A stretch of DNA of 64,000 nucleotides from JALZCH01 sp036387135 (GCA_036387135.1 DASVUH010000026.1:1-64000); one strand, 5' to 3'. Counted from the first letter of the stretch, positions 15,085 through 23,345 are shown. Notes: generated by a model not told the origin, from the letters alone. Translations and numbers: made by a program.

Positions 15085-18000
15085 ATGAAATTTAACTTTA
15101 AGAAAACATCTGACAACAGATTTGACCTAAACATCCAGCTTAGTTCATCGCTGCAATCGTTGTTATTCCGCTCGGCTGGCTGGCTGGCTTTCGTGCTTGG
15201 TCTTATTTTTACACTGCTCATCAGCTCGCTCTCGCTTTCGGCGCAACGACCGACCGCATTGACGGAAAACTGCCCCGACCAGCCGCCGACCGTCCGCGTT
15301 CAGATGTTCGTCGGTCGCGACGGAAACGCGCACATTAATCCGTGTCCCGGAAAACAGGTGCTGGTTAACGGCTCACCGCTTGCGGGCGGAGGAATTTTTT
15401 CGGACGGCTCGATTTTGTTTTCAAAATTGAATTCGGGAATGGTTTCAAACGATGTCACGCTCGGCTCTGATTCGGGAACGAAGATAACGACCGAGCACGC
15501 CGTCAAATCTTACGTCGACGCCGTAACGGGCTTTGTTACTTACAACTCCGTTCAGCGCGCGAATTTTAACGGCGTTGCCGCGCCGGTCGCCGGGTGGACA
15601 AGCTCGAACGGTTCATTCTGGTTTCCCGATCTCGGCGTCACCGGAAATGGTTATTTTTCGGGCGGCACGTTTAATCCGAACGGTCAGCAGAATCTCGTCG
15701 CGGAAGGTCTTTATCGCTCATTTATCTACTGGCTCGGAAACAGGACGCAGACCGGAACGATCAGCGGGCTAACGAATAATCAGATTTACGTCGTCCGCAT
15801 TCACTCCTGGAAACCTGCGGCGCTCGGCGCACCTCAGGCAAACAATTTCACGGTCGCCGTTAACGGCGGAACGCCCGTTACGGTTTCCGGCGCAAACGAT
15901 ATGGCGGTCGTCCGCGAAATAACTTTTACGGCAACGGGCGGCACCGCGCCGATTACTTTTACGACCGCCACGAGCGGCGACGGTTTGTTCGTCTCGGCAA
16001 TCGAGATTTTCGAGCGCGTCGTAACGGGTTCTAATACGATTTCTTCGACGACGCAGCTTGGAAAAATAAAACTATCAGTGCCTCCGGCTGATGCCGCCAA
16101 TCCTATTGCTCTCGGACCTAATGATCCTATCTTAATGCAAGCAGCCGGAGAATTAAATGTTTCAAATTACGCATCTCTCGGCGCTGCTTTAACCGCAATC
16201 GGCTCGACCGAAGCGAATCTCGTGGTCGCACAGCCGTACGTTATTTCGAGCAACCTCACTATACCGGCAAACGTAAATCTGGAGTTTAAGGCAAACGGGT
16301 CGTTCACGGTCAATAACGGTGTCACGGTTATATTGCTCGGCTCGGTTGCAGCGCCGCCGAAGAAAGTTTTCAATCTCGTCGGAAACGGTTTTGTCAGCTT
16401 TATCGAATCGGAAACCCGCAAAGTTTCGGTCGAATGGTGGGGCGCGACCCCGCGAGACTCTGTTGATGATACTGCGGCTATTGACGCTGCGGCTAAATCT
16501 TTCGGCACAACGAATAGTCACGGCGGCACGGTTTTCTTTCACGGCGACGAATATAAATTTTCAACGCAGCTTAATTGGGCGCAAATCGCAAATCTGACGG
16601 TCGAAGGAAGCGCTAACGAAAACGTCGGCAGTCCGCGCACCTTAATGTACACCGGCTCGACGCTGCCCGCAATTAACCTGGAAGCCACACACGGCGTCCG
16701 ATTTAAAGGGATGCACTTTTACACCGGCACGGCTACTAATGCCGTTGACGGCTGGTTTATGCGCGGCGGCTCCGGCGCAGCGAGCGGCGACACAATTCAT
16801 TTAAAAATTGAGCATTGCGCGTTTGAAGCGCCTTTTGGCAGTCTTGTCACCCTGTTAATGCTTGACCGGGTAATCGTTTCGCAAATCGTCTATTCCAATT
16901 TTTACGGCGGAAAAATCGGCATTGAAGGCGCGGTTTCAAGTAGAGACTCGAATGTAATCTTACTGGAGCAGAATCACTTTAAATTGCAAAGCGATGCGGC
17001 TATCAAGTCCATCGGGCAATGGTGGACGATTTCAAACAACACTTTTTCGGGCGGCACTCCGACATCGCTCGCCATTGACACGAACGACGCCGGAAACTTT
17101 TTATCCTACGCCGTCGAGTTTTCAAACAATTACTTTGAATCCGGCAGAGGGTATTCCGGCGGCGATTATCCGGCGAGCGCCAAAATTATCCAGATGTATG
17201 TGCAGGGCGCGACGTTCTCAGCCAACACTATTTTGCAGCAAGGCGCGGCTGGTACGGTAATTGAGTTTATCAATGATTCAGCCGGAATTGCTTTTACCGG
17301 GAATACGATTGCAGGTGATAACGATGTTTACGGCGTCGGCGGAAGCGCCACGTCAATTGCATTTGTCGGAAATAAGTTTATCGGCACTGCGTGGGGAGTT
17401 CACCCAAGTCTCGAAACTTCATACACGGCATTAGGCAATACCGGGCTGTATGACAGAACGAACGGCGGTTACGCTGCCGGTGAATCTCTTGTTCTCGGAG
17501 CGAGCGGGGATGTGGGCGTAACCATGGGAAAAGTTACAACCATAGGCGGCGCGAACTCGTTAGGCAGAATTGGCGTTATGGACGGCGCGACCGGGTATTT
17601 AAACAGAAGTTTAGGCTATTTTGCACCGACCAACAACAACAATCCGCACATCTTCTTTACGTGGAACGGTTCGTCTTTTCAGCCGCGTTTTCAGGTTGAT
17701 AACAGCGGCAACATCAACTATGTGCCGTTGCTTTTTAGCGCGGACAATACACACGACATCGGTGCAGTGGGTGCAACTCGCCCTAGAACCGGATATTTCG
17801 GCACATCCGTTGTTACTCCAGCGATCAACGTTTCGGGCGCGACCGCTTCGAGAGCGTTAATTACGGACGGCTCGAAAAACGTCACATCAAGCTCTGTGAC
17901 TTCAACCGAACTCGGTTTATTGTCGGGCGTGACGGGCACGCTGCAAACAATTGCCGGAACGCAGACCGTCACGAACAAAACTTTTGCGCTCGGTTCCAAC

Positions 18001-19011
18001 TCGCTTTCCGGTACTACGGCGCAATTTAACGCGGCTCTTTCTGACAACGACTTTGCGACGCTTGCCGGAACCGAGACACTGACTAACAAAACGTTTTCGC
18101 TCGGCAGCAATACGCTGACGACGACGATGGCGCAGCTTAATACGGCAATCTTAGACGGTGATTTTGCCTCGACCGCCAGCCCCACGTTTTCCGGGACGGT
18201 GACGCTTTCCGGGTTGACCGCAGGCTCGATTCCGTTTGCCGGAACAGGCGGCGCAATAACGCAATCGAACGCGCAGATTTTCTGGGACATCGCGAACAAC
18301 CGCCTCGGCATCGGCACGAACGCCCCGCCATACGCTTTATCGTTCGGCGCCGCAATGGGGTTCAACCGTTTTCAATCGGGAACCGGCGCAAATGACGCCG
18401 TTAAATTCATCGGCAGCAGCGCCGGCGGAGCTACGTTCGGCGTCCAGAACTCCGATGCGACCGGTTTCTCCGGTGTTGAATATCACAACAACGCCGGAGC
18501 TTTGGCAGTATTTACCGGCTACCGCAACTCGACGGGCGAGTTTCGTGTTAATAACATAGCTTCGGGCGGGTTTATTGATTTTCTAATCGGCGGCAACTCA
18601 AAGCTCAAAATTCTCAATAACGGAAACATTCAGCTTAACGCTCCGGCGTCGGATACCGGGCAGGCGCTGCAGGTCAAAGGAAACGGGTATTTTTCCGGTC
18701 AGCTTTCAGCAGGACTAAAAGCGCTGACGGACGTCGCGACGATTGCAATTAATTTTAACGACGGCAACTCTCAAACCGTGACTTTAGGCGGTAACCGCAC
18801 GTTTACTTTTTCAAATGCAGTCGCGGGCGGTCATTACACTTTATTTTTGAAGCAAGATGCTATTGGAAGTCGCATTCCTTCATTTCCGGCAGGTGTTAAA
18901 TGGCAGGGCGGAAGCGCACCGGTATTTTCAACCGGAATCGGAAAAGTTGACGTGGTAACAATTTGGTTTGATGGAACGGATTTTTATGCTAAAGCTGATT
19001 TGAATTTCTAA
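15085..19011 (+). CDS. Giant exported beta-helix / tail-fibre-like protein
   Basis: A 1,308-residue protein. Residues ~30-53 form a hydrophobic segment (GWLAFVLGLIFTLLISSLSL) ending SAQ, so it looks like a signal peptide or anchor, which is unusual for a phage fibre. Residues ~450-800 contain a pectate-lyase-type parallel beta-helix, starting with VEWWGATPRDSVDDTAAIDAA. Residues ~930-1040 have phage-fibre near-repeats of the form GTQTVTNKTF / GTETLTNKTF. The last 80 residues (FNDGNSQTVTLGGNRTFTF..., ending KADLNF) match common fibre tips. It could bind or degrade surface polysaccharide. It sits between two strong terminators. Confidence 0.7.
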   Translation: MKFNFKKTSDNRFDLNIQLSSSLQSLLFRSAGWLAFVLGLIFTLLISSLSLSAQRPTALTENCPDQPPTVRVQMFVGRDGNAHINPCPGKQVLVNGSPLAGGGIFSDGSILFSKLNSGMVSNDVTLGSDSGTKITTEHAVKSYVDAVTGFVTYNSVQRANFNGVAAPVAGWTSSNGSFWFPDLGVTGNGYFSGGTFNPNGQQNLVAEGLYRSFIYWLGNRTQTGTISGLTNNQIYVVRIHSWKPAALGAPQANNFTVAVNGGTPVTVSGANDMAVVREITFTATGGTAPITFTTATSGDGLFVSAIEIFERVVTGSNTISSTTQLGKIKLSVPPADAANPIALGPNDPILMQAAGELNVSNYASLGAALTAIGSTEANLVVAQPYVISSNLTIPANVNLEFKANGSFTVNNGVTVILLGSVAAPPKKVFNLVGNGFVSFIESETRKVSVEWWGATPRDSVDDTAAIDAAAKSFGTTNSHGGTVFFHGDEYKFSTQLNWAQIANLTVEGSANENVGSPRTLMYTGSTLPAINLEATHGVRFKGMHFYTGTATNAVDGWFMRGGSGAASGDTIHLKIEHCAFEAPFGSLVTLLMLDRVIVSQIVYSNFYGGKIGIEGAVSSRDSNVILLEQNHFKLQSDAAIKSIGQWWTISNNTFSGGTPTSLAIDTNDAGNFLSYAVEFSNNYFESGRGYSGGDYPASAKIIQMYVQGATFSANTILQQGAAGTVIEFINDSAGIAFTGNTIAGDNDVYGVGGSATSIAFVGNKFIGTAWGVHPSLETSYTALGNTGLYDRTNGGYAAGESLVLGASGDVGVTMGKVTTIGGANSLGRIGVMDGATGYLNRSLGYFAPTNNNNPHIFFTWNGSSFQPRFQVDNSGNINYVPLLFSADNTHDIGAVGATRPRTGYFGTSVVTPAINVSGATASRALITDGSKNVTSSSVTSTELGLLSGVTGTLQTIAGTQTVTNKTFALGSNSLSGTTAQFNAALSDNDFATLAGTETLTNKTFSLGSNTLTTTMAQLNTAILDGDFASTASPTFSGTVTLSGLTAGSIPFAGTGGAITQSNAQIFWDIANNRLGIGTNAPPYALSFGAAMGFNRFQSGTGANDAVKFIGSSAGGATFGVQNSDATGFSGVEYHNNAGALAVFTGYRNSTGEFRVNNIASGGFIDFLIGGNSKLKILNNGNIQLNAPASDTGQALQVKGNGYFSGQLSAGLKALTDVATIAINFNDGNSQTVTLGGNRTFTFSNAVAGGHYTLFLKQDAIGSRIPSFPAGVKWQGGSAPVFSTGIGKVDVVTIWFDGTDFYAKADLNF

Positions 19012-19035
19012 AATTCGATTGGTGAATTGAATTTA

Positions 19036-19074
19036 ACGCGCGCATCGTTTCAACGCGGTGCGCGCGTTTTTTTT
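19036..19074 (+). terminator. Terminator after the giant fibre-like gene
   Basis: The stem ACGCGCGCA / TGCGCGCGT (9 bp) with a 14-base loop is followed by TTTTTTT. It makes 15085-19011 a single-gene transcript. Confidence 0.85.
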
Positions 19075-19158
19075 CGTTGACCGCCACCGCCGCTTTCACC
19101 GCGCCCGCACATTAAATCCCTGCACAAACCTATTGTTTGAACCGGAGTTATTACAACG

Positions 19159-20739
19159 ATGAGACAGATACTCTTAATTTTACTTCTAACCGTTGCGGCG
19201 AGCGTCGCGGCGCAAACGCCGGAACGCGGAAATGATTTCATTCGATTGGAATCATTCAAAAGCAGTGAAAACAGTGATTGGGCTGATGCTATTGAAGCAG
19301 CCTTTATTTACGGCTCACGAATCGGCGGCGTAAACGTTCAGGTAGCTTGCGGCAAGTCTTACAAGGTGATGCGACCCGTCAAATTGCAGGCGCGAGATGG
19401 GCAGGCTATCCATAGCGTGAAATTCGTCGGGTGCGGCTCTGATTACGAGTGGCAGTCGGGTTTCTCGCAGATTGAATATACGGGATCCGGTACTGACAGC
19501 GCATTTGATTTACGCACGGTTTACGGGCTTAGATTTATCGGCATCCGATTTAAATATACCAATCCCGGCTTTACCGGCAGGCTTATCGATAACCGTCACT
19601 CGCTGGTTTCGGAAGGCGGAACGGGCGGTGACTCTGCTTACAATTCCTTTATAGACTGCACGTTTACAGGCACGCAGAATGCTTACAACGCTATTTTGCT
19701 CGATGTCGGCGGCGGGATTATCTCAAGGATTATAGACAATCACTTTTTGTACGGCGCAGTCGGCATAATCGGCGCGAGCAATACCCCTCACGGCGCGGGC
19801 AATAATTACGCTTATGTGTGGCGCGTGATAGGCAATGCTTTCAATTTCGTTAATGAAGCGATCCGCGACCCCAGCGGAAATTGGTACATAGTAAACAATA
19901 CTTTCGAGCCGAACCGGGAGGGTAAAGTCCGGGCATTGACAAGCTCGTGCAAAGCGCAATGCGCAAACGTCTCAGCCCTGACGTTTACCAATAATTACAT
20001 GGGCGACGGCATCGCTCAACAAGAGCCTTTCATAGAGCTGTACGGCGTAATGGGCGGTACGGTAGCCAATAATCAGTTTTACACCAACGGCTCTCGCGTT
20101 GCGATAGAAGTTACGGCAAACGAAGGCGTCACGTTTATCAGCAATGACGGGCGAGCGTTTGAAAATTTTATAGAGACAGCGAATCAAACATCTTTCGGAT
20201 TAACGACTATTTCAAATAAAATCAACGCTCAGGAAATTGTTAAGGAAACCACCGCGATATGTTCAGGCTGTAATATTTTAGAGCCGTCGAAAGCCGGAAC
20301 CGCTCCGCGAATGAGTAAAATCAGCGGCACGATTCTAACCGATTACATTAGCGAAAAAGGCAGCGTTTTCGATATAGCCATAGGCTGGAAAGCTGACAAC
20401 AGGCATATAGATAGCGCCTTTATTGCTACTACGATGGACGGCGCTTACGGACTTCTAAACGGCAGCTTGCTTTTAATGGCGGGCAAAAACCACGACGCTC
20501 CCGTTTGTTTGGGAAGTGATAATAAATTGCGCGCTTGCGTCAACGGGCAGGGCTTCGTTTCCAGAGTTCCGGTCATCGTCCCGGACGAGCAGTTCAGCCA
20601 GCGGTGGAAATTATCGAACGAAGCCGTGACGAAAGCGGCGATTTATCGAATTTATAAAAATCAACTGGCTGACATTGAAACGATTGTCAATAATCTGGTC
20701 GAAGCAAAGCTCGCGGAAAAAGCGAAAACGAAAGAATAA
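19159..20739 (+). CDS. Exported pectate-lyase-like beta-helix protein
   Basis: A 526-residue protein with a clear signal peptide (MRQILLILLLTVAASVAAQ). The mature part opens like the pectate lyase superfamily (DWADAIEAAFIYGSRIGGVNVQVACGKSY) and continues as a right-handed beta-helix with Asn/Gly-rich turns (FTNNYMGDGIAQQ, VANNQFYTNG). The end is a charged helix (QLADIETIVNNLVEAKLAEKAK), possibly a trimerisation coil. No catalytic residues can be assigned. It resembles phage depolymerase fibres apart from the signal peptide. Confidence 0.7.
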   Translation: MRQILLILLLTVAASVAAQTPERGNDFIRLESFKSSENSDWADAIEAAFIYGSRIGGVNVQVACGKSYKVMRPVKLQARDGQAIHSVKFVGCGSDYEWQSGFSQIEYTGSGTDSAFDLRTVYGLRFIGIRFKYTNPGFTGRLIDNRHSLVSEGGTGGDSAYNSFIDCTFTGTQNAYNAILLDVGGGIISRIIDNHFLYGAVGIIGASNTPHGAGNNYAYVWRVIGNAFNFVNEAIRDPSGNWYIVNNTFEPNREGKVRALTSSCKAQCANVSALTFTNNYMGDGIAQQEPFIELYGVMGGTVANNQFYTNGSRVAIEVTANEGVTFISNDGRAFENFIETANQTSFGLTTISNKINAQEIVKETTAICSGCNILEPSKAGTAPRMSKISGTILTDYISEKGSVFDIAIGWKADNRHIDSAFIATTMDGAYGLLNGSLLLMAGKNHDAPVCLGSDNKLRACVNGQGFVSRVPVIVPDEQFSQRWKLSNEAVTKAAIYRIYKNQLADIETIVNNLVEAKLAEKAKTKE

Positions 20740-20778
20740 TGCGCGGGCGGATTGAAAATTGTCATTCGCAAATAATGC

Positions 20779-20817
20779 AAAAAGAAATCGCATCATTTAT
20801 AGATGCGATTTCTTTTT
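20779..20817. terminator. Bidirectional terminator at the convergence of + and minus operons
   Basis: A 16-bp perfect inverted repeat (AAAAAGAAATCGCATC / GATGCGATTTCTTTTT, 7-base loop) has A and T tracts on both flanks. It can end transcripts of the 19159-20739 gene and of the minus-strand small-gene operon. Confidence 0.9.
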
Positions 20818-20844
20818 GTTGGTTATTTTATAACCTGAAGTTTT

Positions 20845-21069
20845 CTAAAAGGAATTCTCTGCTTCCTGTTTCCGGCGGAGAATTTCAATATCTTCCGCCA
20901 CTTCGCTCTGCATCTTCTGGAGCCGTTCGATGTCTTCGAGCGTGGCTGAGCCGATTGAATGCAGCTTCTCCAAATCGGCAGTAATTTCGGCTTGCTTGGC
21001 GGCTGCTCTCTCGGCGGCTTCCGCTTCGTGCTGCTGTTGTTTTAAAAATTCATCTTTGCTAAAACTCAT
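20845..21069 (-). CDS. 74-residue coiled-coil protein
   Basis: Nearly all of this protein is predicted helix, with Glu/Ala/Lys/Gln heptads (QQQHEAEAAERAAAKQAEITADLEKL is representative in part). It is last in the minus-strand small-gene operon and ends before the shared terminator. No family is recognised; a scaffold or structural accessory role is possible but not shown. Confidence 0.55.
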   Translation of the reverse strand: MSFSKDEFLKQQQHEAEAAERAAAKQAEITADLEKLHSIGSATLEDIERLQKMQSEVAEDIEILRRKQEAENSF

Positions 21070-21108
21070 GTTGTTGAACCTTTCTGACTTTTTTGTCGGG
21101 AAGTGAAG

Positions 21109-21141
21109 AGGCTTATCGAAGTTGGGAGCTTTGATAAGCCT
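21109..21141. other. Intercistronic hairpin, similar in placement to 850-882
   Basis: An imperfect inverted repeat (AGGCTTATCGAAG / GCTTTGATAAGCCT) lies a few bases past the stop of the 21150-21509 gene. As at 850-882, the minus-strand text from stop to stem reads CGAAAGG, and a T-rich run follows on the + strand. It may be a processing or attenuation element. Confidence 0.45.
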
Positions 21142-21149
21142 TTCGATTT

Positions 21150-21509
21150 TTAATATTCATCGGGCAAAAGTGCAGAGTAACCGTTTATTTCGTTCGGTAT
21201 CAGCCACAGCTTTATGCCTCCGGCAACCTTCTCGTTTTCGCAAATTCCCCAAGCGTCTTCACCGCTGCCGTCGAAGCGAGAAAGCAGCACGATTTGCTCA
21301 AGCGTTTGTTTTTGCTCCGCTTCTGTCAGGTTCTCGAATTTCAAAGCTTCGATTGCACCGCAGGTCAAGCGGTTGATCGTTTTGCCGTTGAACTTAACTG
21401 AATGATTTGAAACGTCCGTTAAATAGCCGTCTTCCTGCGCGTCTTCGTCGGTGTAAACCGAAATGATTTCCGCGTCTTTCCAAAAATTATCTAATGTTTC
21501 TGCGTACAT
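21150..21509 (-). CDS. DUF6573-like phage/plasmid accessory protein
   Basis: A 119-residue protein. The N-terminal text IISVYTDEDAQEDGYLTDVS matches the conserved opening of DUF6573-like proteins (SVYTR-AQAIEDGVLVDVS type), which are common in plasmids, phages and conjugative elements; their function is unknown. The C-terminal end contains GGIKLWLIPNEINGYSALLPDEY. It sits in the minus-strand small-gene operon. Confidence 0.55.
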   Translation of the reverse strand: MYAETLDNFWKDAEIISVYTDEDAQEDGYLTDVSNHSVKFNGKTINRLTCGAIEALKFENLTEAEQKQTLEQIVLLSRFDGSGEDAWGICENEKVAGGIKLWLIPNEINGYSALLPDEY

Positions 21510-21515
21510 GAATTT

Positions 21516-21737
21516 TTATTTTCCTTTCTTTGTTTGTTTTTTGTCTTTTACTTCCTGCCGAACTCTGATTTTGACCGCCATTTCATAACAAACATCGGCG
21601 GGTAGCCATTCGGTTCGGCGCAAGCCTTTTAATTTGAATCCTATGAGACCGTTCGGCTCGACGATGACGCTTCTAAGGCGTCCCTGCTCGCGCTGGGCGG
21701 CGGCGGTCTCGCGTCTGGTCGTTCGTTTTGGAAGCAT
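21516..21737 (-). CDS. Small basic protein of unknown function
   Basis: A 73-residue protein, basic at both ends, with a strand-rich centre (RSVIVEPNGLIGFKLKG, RRTEWLPADVCYEMAVKI). A GAGGGG site precedes the ATG at 21737. Its first 97 bases overlap the 3' end of the neighbouring gene (21641-22135) in another frame, so one of the two ends may be disrupted. No family is recognised. Confidence 0.5.
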   Translation of the reverse strand: MLPKRTTRRETAAAQREQGRLRSVIVEPNGLIGFKLKGLRRTEWLPADVCYEMAVKIRVRQEVKDKKQTKKGK

Positions 21738-22135
21738 TGTTTACCCCTCAGTTCCAAAAGAGCGCGCCCGCCGCGAATGAGCTTAATAACGTATTCGCGT
21801 AGCTCGGCTTGCTTTTCTTCAAAATGTTGCTCGGCGGTGCGATTGTTTCTGACAAGCCAATCCTCGCCAGCATCCTGAAGGGTAATTCGCAGCCAATTGC
21901 CAACCTTTGCAAAACGGACATCCACGCGGCGTTCGGCAATCGCTTCGTCTGTAGCGAGAATTAAATTTCGAGCCGGAAGCTTTACCTCCGAATGAAGACT
22001 CCCGCCGCCGATGCGCCATTTGGCGTCCCATTTTATGCGGGCGTGATTCGCTGTGACGCATACCACTTCGCCGATGTAGAGACCGCGATCCCGGTCTGAT
22101 TTTCTGAGCACTTTATCGCCTGTTTTTAATTGCAT
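21641..22135 (-). CDS. 164-residue protein with KOW/SH3-like start, possibly frame-extended
   Basis: The N-terminal 60 residues (KTGDKVLRKSDRDRGLYIGEVVCVTANHARIKWDAKW) look like a small beta-barrel of the SH3/KOW kind. A helical segment follows (TAEQHFEEKQAELREYVIKLIRGGRALLEL). The last ~30 residues (PDARPPPPSASRDALEASSSSR) lie in the overlap with 21516-21737 and look like out-of-frame sequence, so the real protein probably ended near residue 130 before a stop-loss or frameshift. Function is unknown. Confidence 0.5.
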   Translation of the reverse strand: MQLKTGDKVLRKSDRDRGLYIGEVVCVTANHARIKWDAKWRIGGGSLHSEVKLPARNLILATDEAIAERRVDVRFAKVGNWLRITLQDAGEDWLVRNNRTAEQHFEEKQAELREYVIKLIRGGRALLELRGKQCFQNERPDARPPPPSASRDALEASSSSRTVS

Positions 22136-22145
22136 AATTTTCCTT

Positions 22146-22373
22146 TTATCGGCGGATTGTTAAACCGCCGCAAACGTGGCTGACCAGTTCTTTGCAGATT
22201 TCTTCTTTTAAAAGCTCGAAAGCCAGATCCATCGTCGAGGCGTATTTATAAACGCCGTATAAAAAATGATTCGGTTCCTTAACCGTTGCGGTCGCGCCTC
22301 TCCCGATATGCTCGACTTCAACTTTCATTCCGAAAACCGATGTCGTAAATTTTGTGATTTTTGCGTTTTTCAT
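22146..22373 (-). CDS. 75-residue conserved element protein (paralogue of 890-1102)
   Basis: It shares EHIGRGA-ATVK, YGVYK and STMDLAFEL with the 70-residue protein on the other flank of the tail operon. The copies differ in their termini, so they diverged some time ago. It is the third gene from the divergent promoter at 22945-22974. I do not recognise the family. Confidence 0.65.
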   Translation of the reverse strand: MKNAKITKFTTSVFGMKVEVEHIGRGATATVKEPNHFLYGVYKYASTMDLAFELLKEEICKELVSHVCGGLTIRR

Positions 22374-22377
22374 CTTT

Positions 22378-22575
22378 TTAAAACTTTTGATTGATTGTCT
22401 TTAATTCGGCTGTTGTGAAATTTTCTTTGATAAAAGCTATAGCGTCAGCCACCTGTTCCGGCGTTGGTTCCTGTTGTCGCGTTAATTCACGAGTAGCGCG
22501 GCGTTCATCAATCTTGCGTTGAAATTCTTGTGCGCTTATTTCCAATTCTTCGGTTGTTAGTTTTCTGCGTTTCAT
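22378..22575 (-). CDS. 65-residue charged helical protein
   Basis: A short Lys/Arg/Glu-rich protein (KRRKLTTEELEISAQEFQRKIDERR) that ends 4 bases upstream of the next gene in the same operon. It is almost entirely helical. No family is recognised. Confidence 0.5.
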   Translation of the reverse strand: MKRRKLTTEELEISAQEFQRKIDERRATRELTRQQEPTPEQVADAIAFIKENFTTAELKTINQKF

Positions 22576-22600
22576 TTTTTTTAATTTCCTCTTCGGCGAT

Positions 22601-22900
22601 TTATAAAACGGAGACTGATTTGCGATTGAGCAAGCCCTGTTCGGCTAAATAAATATTCAGCGCTGCCGCTGCCGCAATATGTTTGCAAGCCAAATTATTT
22701 AATCCGGCGGGGCAACTGCAATGTCCGAATTTACGATTATTGCGGACGAAAAAATTGACGATGTAATTTCCGCCGGTGGCGCGGTTTTCGACCCGGTACT
22801 GGCGGGCGGCTGTTGTTCTTCTGACGACTAAGTTTTTGCGTTCAGCTTTGGCTCTTTCGATTGCTTTGTTGATTGTGTTTCGGCTAATAAGTCCAATCAT
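22601..22900 (-). CDS. Small SWIM-type zinc-finger protein
   Basis: A 99-residue protein with a SWIM zinc-binding motif, CSCPAGLNNLACKHIAAAAA (C-x-C, then C-x-H), near residues 60-80. The preceding strands (QYRVENRATGGNYIVNFFV) are the usual SWIM lead-in. SWIM domains bind DNA or partner proteins, for example in recombination helpers. It is the first gene of the minus-strand operon and so the best candidate for early expression. Confidence 0.7.
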   Translation of the reverse strand: MIGLISRNTINKAIERAKAERKNLVVRRTTAARQYRVENRATGGNYIVNFFVRNNRKFGHCSCPAGLNNLACKHIAAAAALNIYLAEQGLLNRKSVSVL

Positions 22901-22944
22901 TGTCTTGTCTCCCGGTCTTTAGTAATTCCTTAATCACAGGTACA

Positions 22945-22994
22945 ATGATAAACGTATAAGTTGATAATTGTCAAGACAATTTTAAACGTATAAG
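22945..22994. promoter_or_regulatory. Divergent control region with symmetric repeats
   Basis: Two direct copies of AAACGTATAAG (22950-22960 and 22984-22994) flank the palindrome AATTGTCAAGACAATT (22966-22981) almost symmetrically. For the minus-strand operon, -35 TTGACA (22969-22974) and -10 TATCAT (22945-22950) are 18 bases apart and overlap the palindrome and the left repeat. The right repeat includes a TATAAG box for the + strand gene at 23024. This is probably an operator region for a regulator of the element. Confidence 0.55.
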
Positions 22995-23023
22995 CAAGAA
23001 ACCTTGCATTTTTTTTTGGAGTT

Positions 23024-23299
23024 GTGATACAAGCAATGCTTGTGGCTAGAGATTTAACGACAAACGAAATCGCAGCGAAGTTTAACGTCGCCGAACAGGT
23101 CGCCCGTCGCTGGTGCCGCGACGGATTATTCCCGAACGCTTATCAATTGCCGATTAAATCCGGGCGCGGGCAAATCTGGATGGTGCCGGAGTCAGACATG
23201 GAAAATTTCACGCCGCCCCGTCGCGGTCCGAAGCTCGTCGAGAATCCCAAACCGGGCACTTTGGCGAAGCGGCGCCAGCGAGAAAAAGAATCGGATTAG
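23024..23299 (+). CDS. Excisionase/MerR-like helix-turn-helix DNA-binding protein
   Basis: A 91-residue protein whose first 55 residues are a winged-helix HTH of the excisionase/HTH_17 type: LTTNEIAAKFNVAEQVARRWCRDGLFPNAYQL, then GRGQIWMVPESD. The C-terminus is basic and Pro-rich (PPRRGPKLVENPKPG). Start choice is uncertain: GTG 23024 or ATG 23036 with a GGAG upstream. It is divergent from the minus-strand operon, so it may regulate that region or act as a recombination directionality factor, but no integrase is in the window. Confidence 0.7.
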   Translation: MIQAMLVARDLTTNEIAAKFNVAEQVARRWCRDGLFPNAYQLPIKSGRGQIWMVPESDMENFTPPRRGPKLVENPKPGTLAKRRQREKESD

Positions 23300-23345
23300 A
23301 TTGTGGCAAAAAACCATGTTCTTCCTTGAATGAGATAACAATATT

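Noticed and set aside
15085..19011. Diversity-generating retroelement target
   Set aside because: No reverse transcriptase, template repeat or Avd-like gene is present, and the C-terminus is not a C-type lectin fold.
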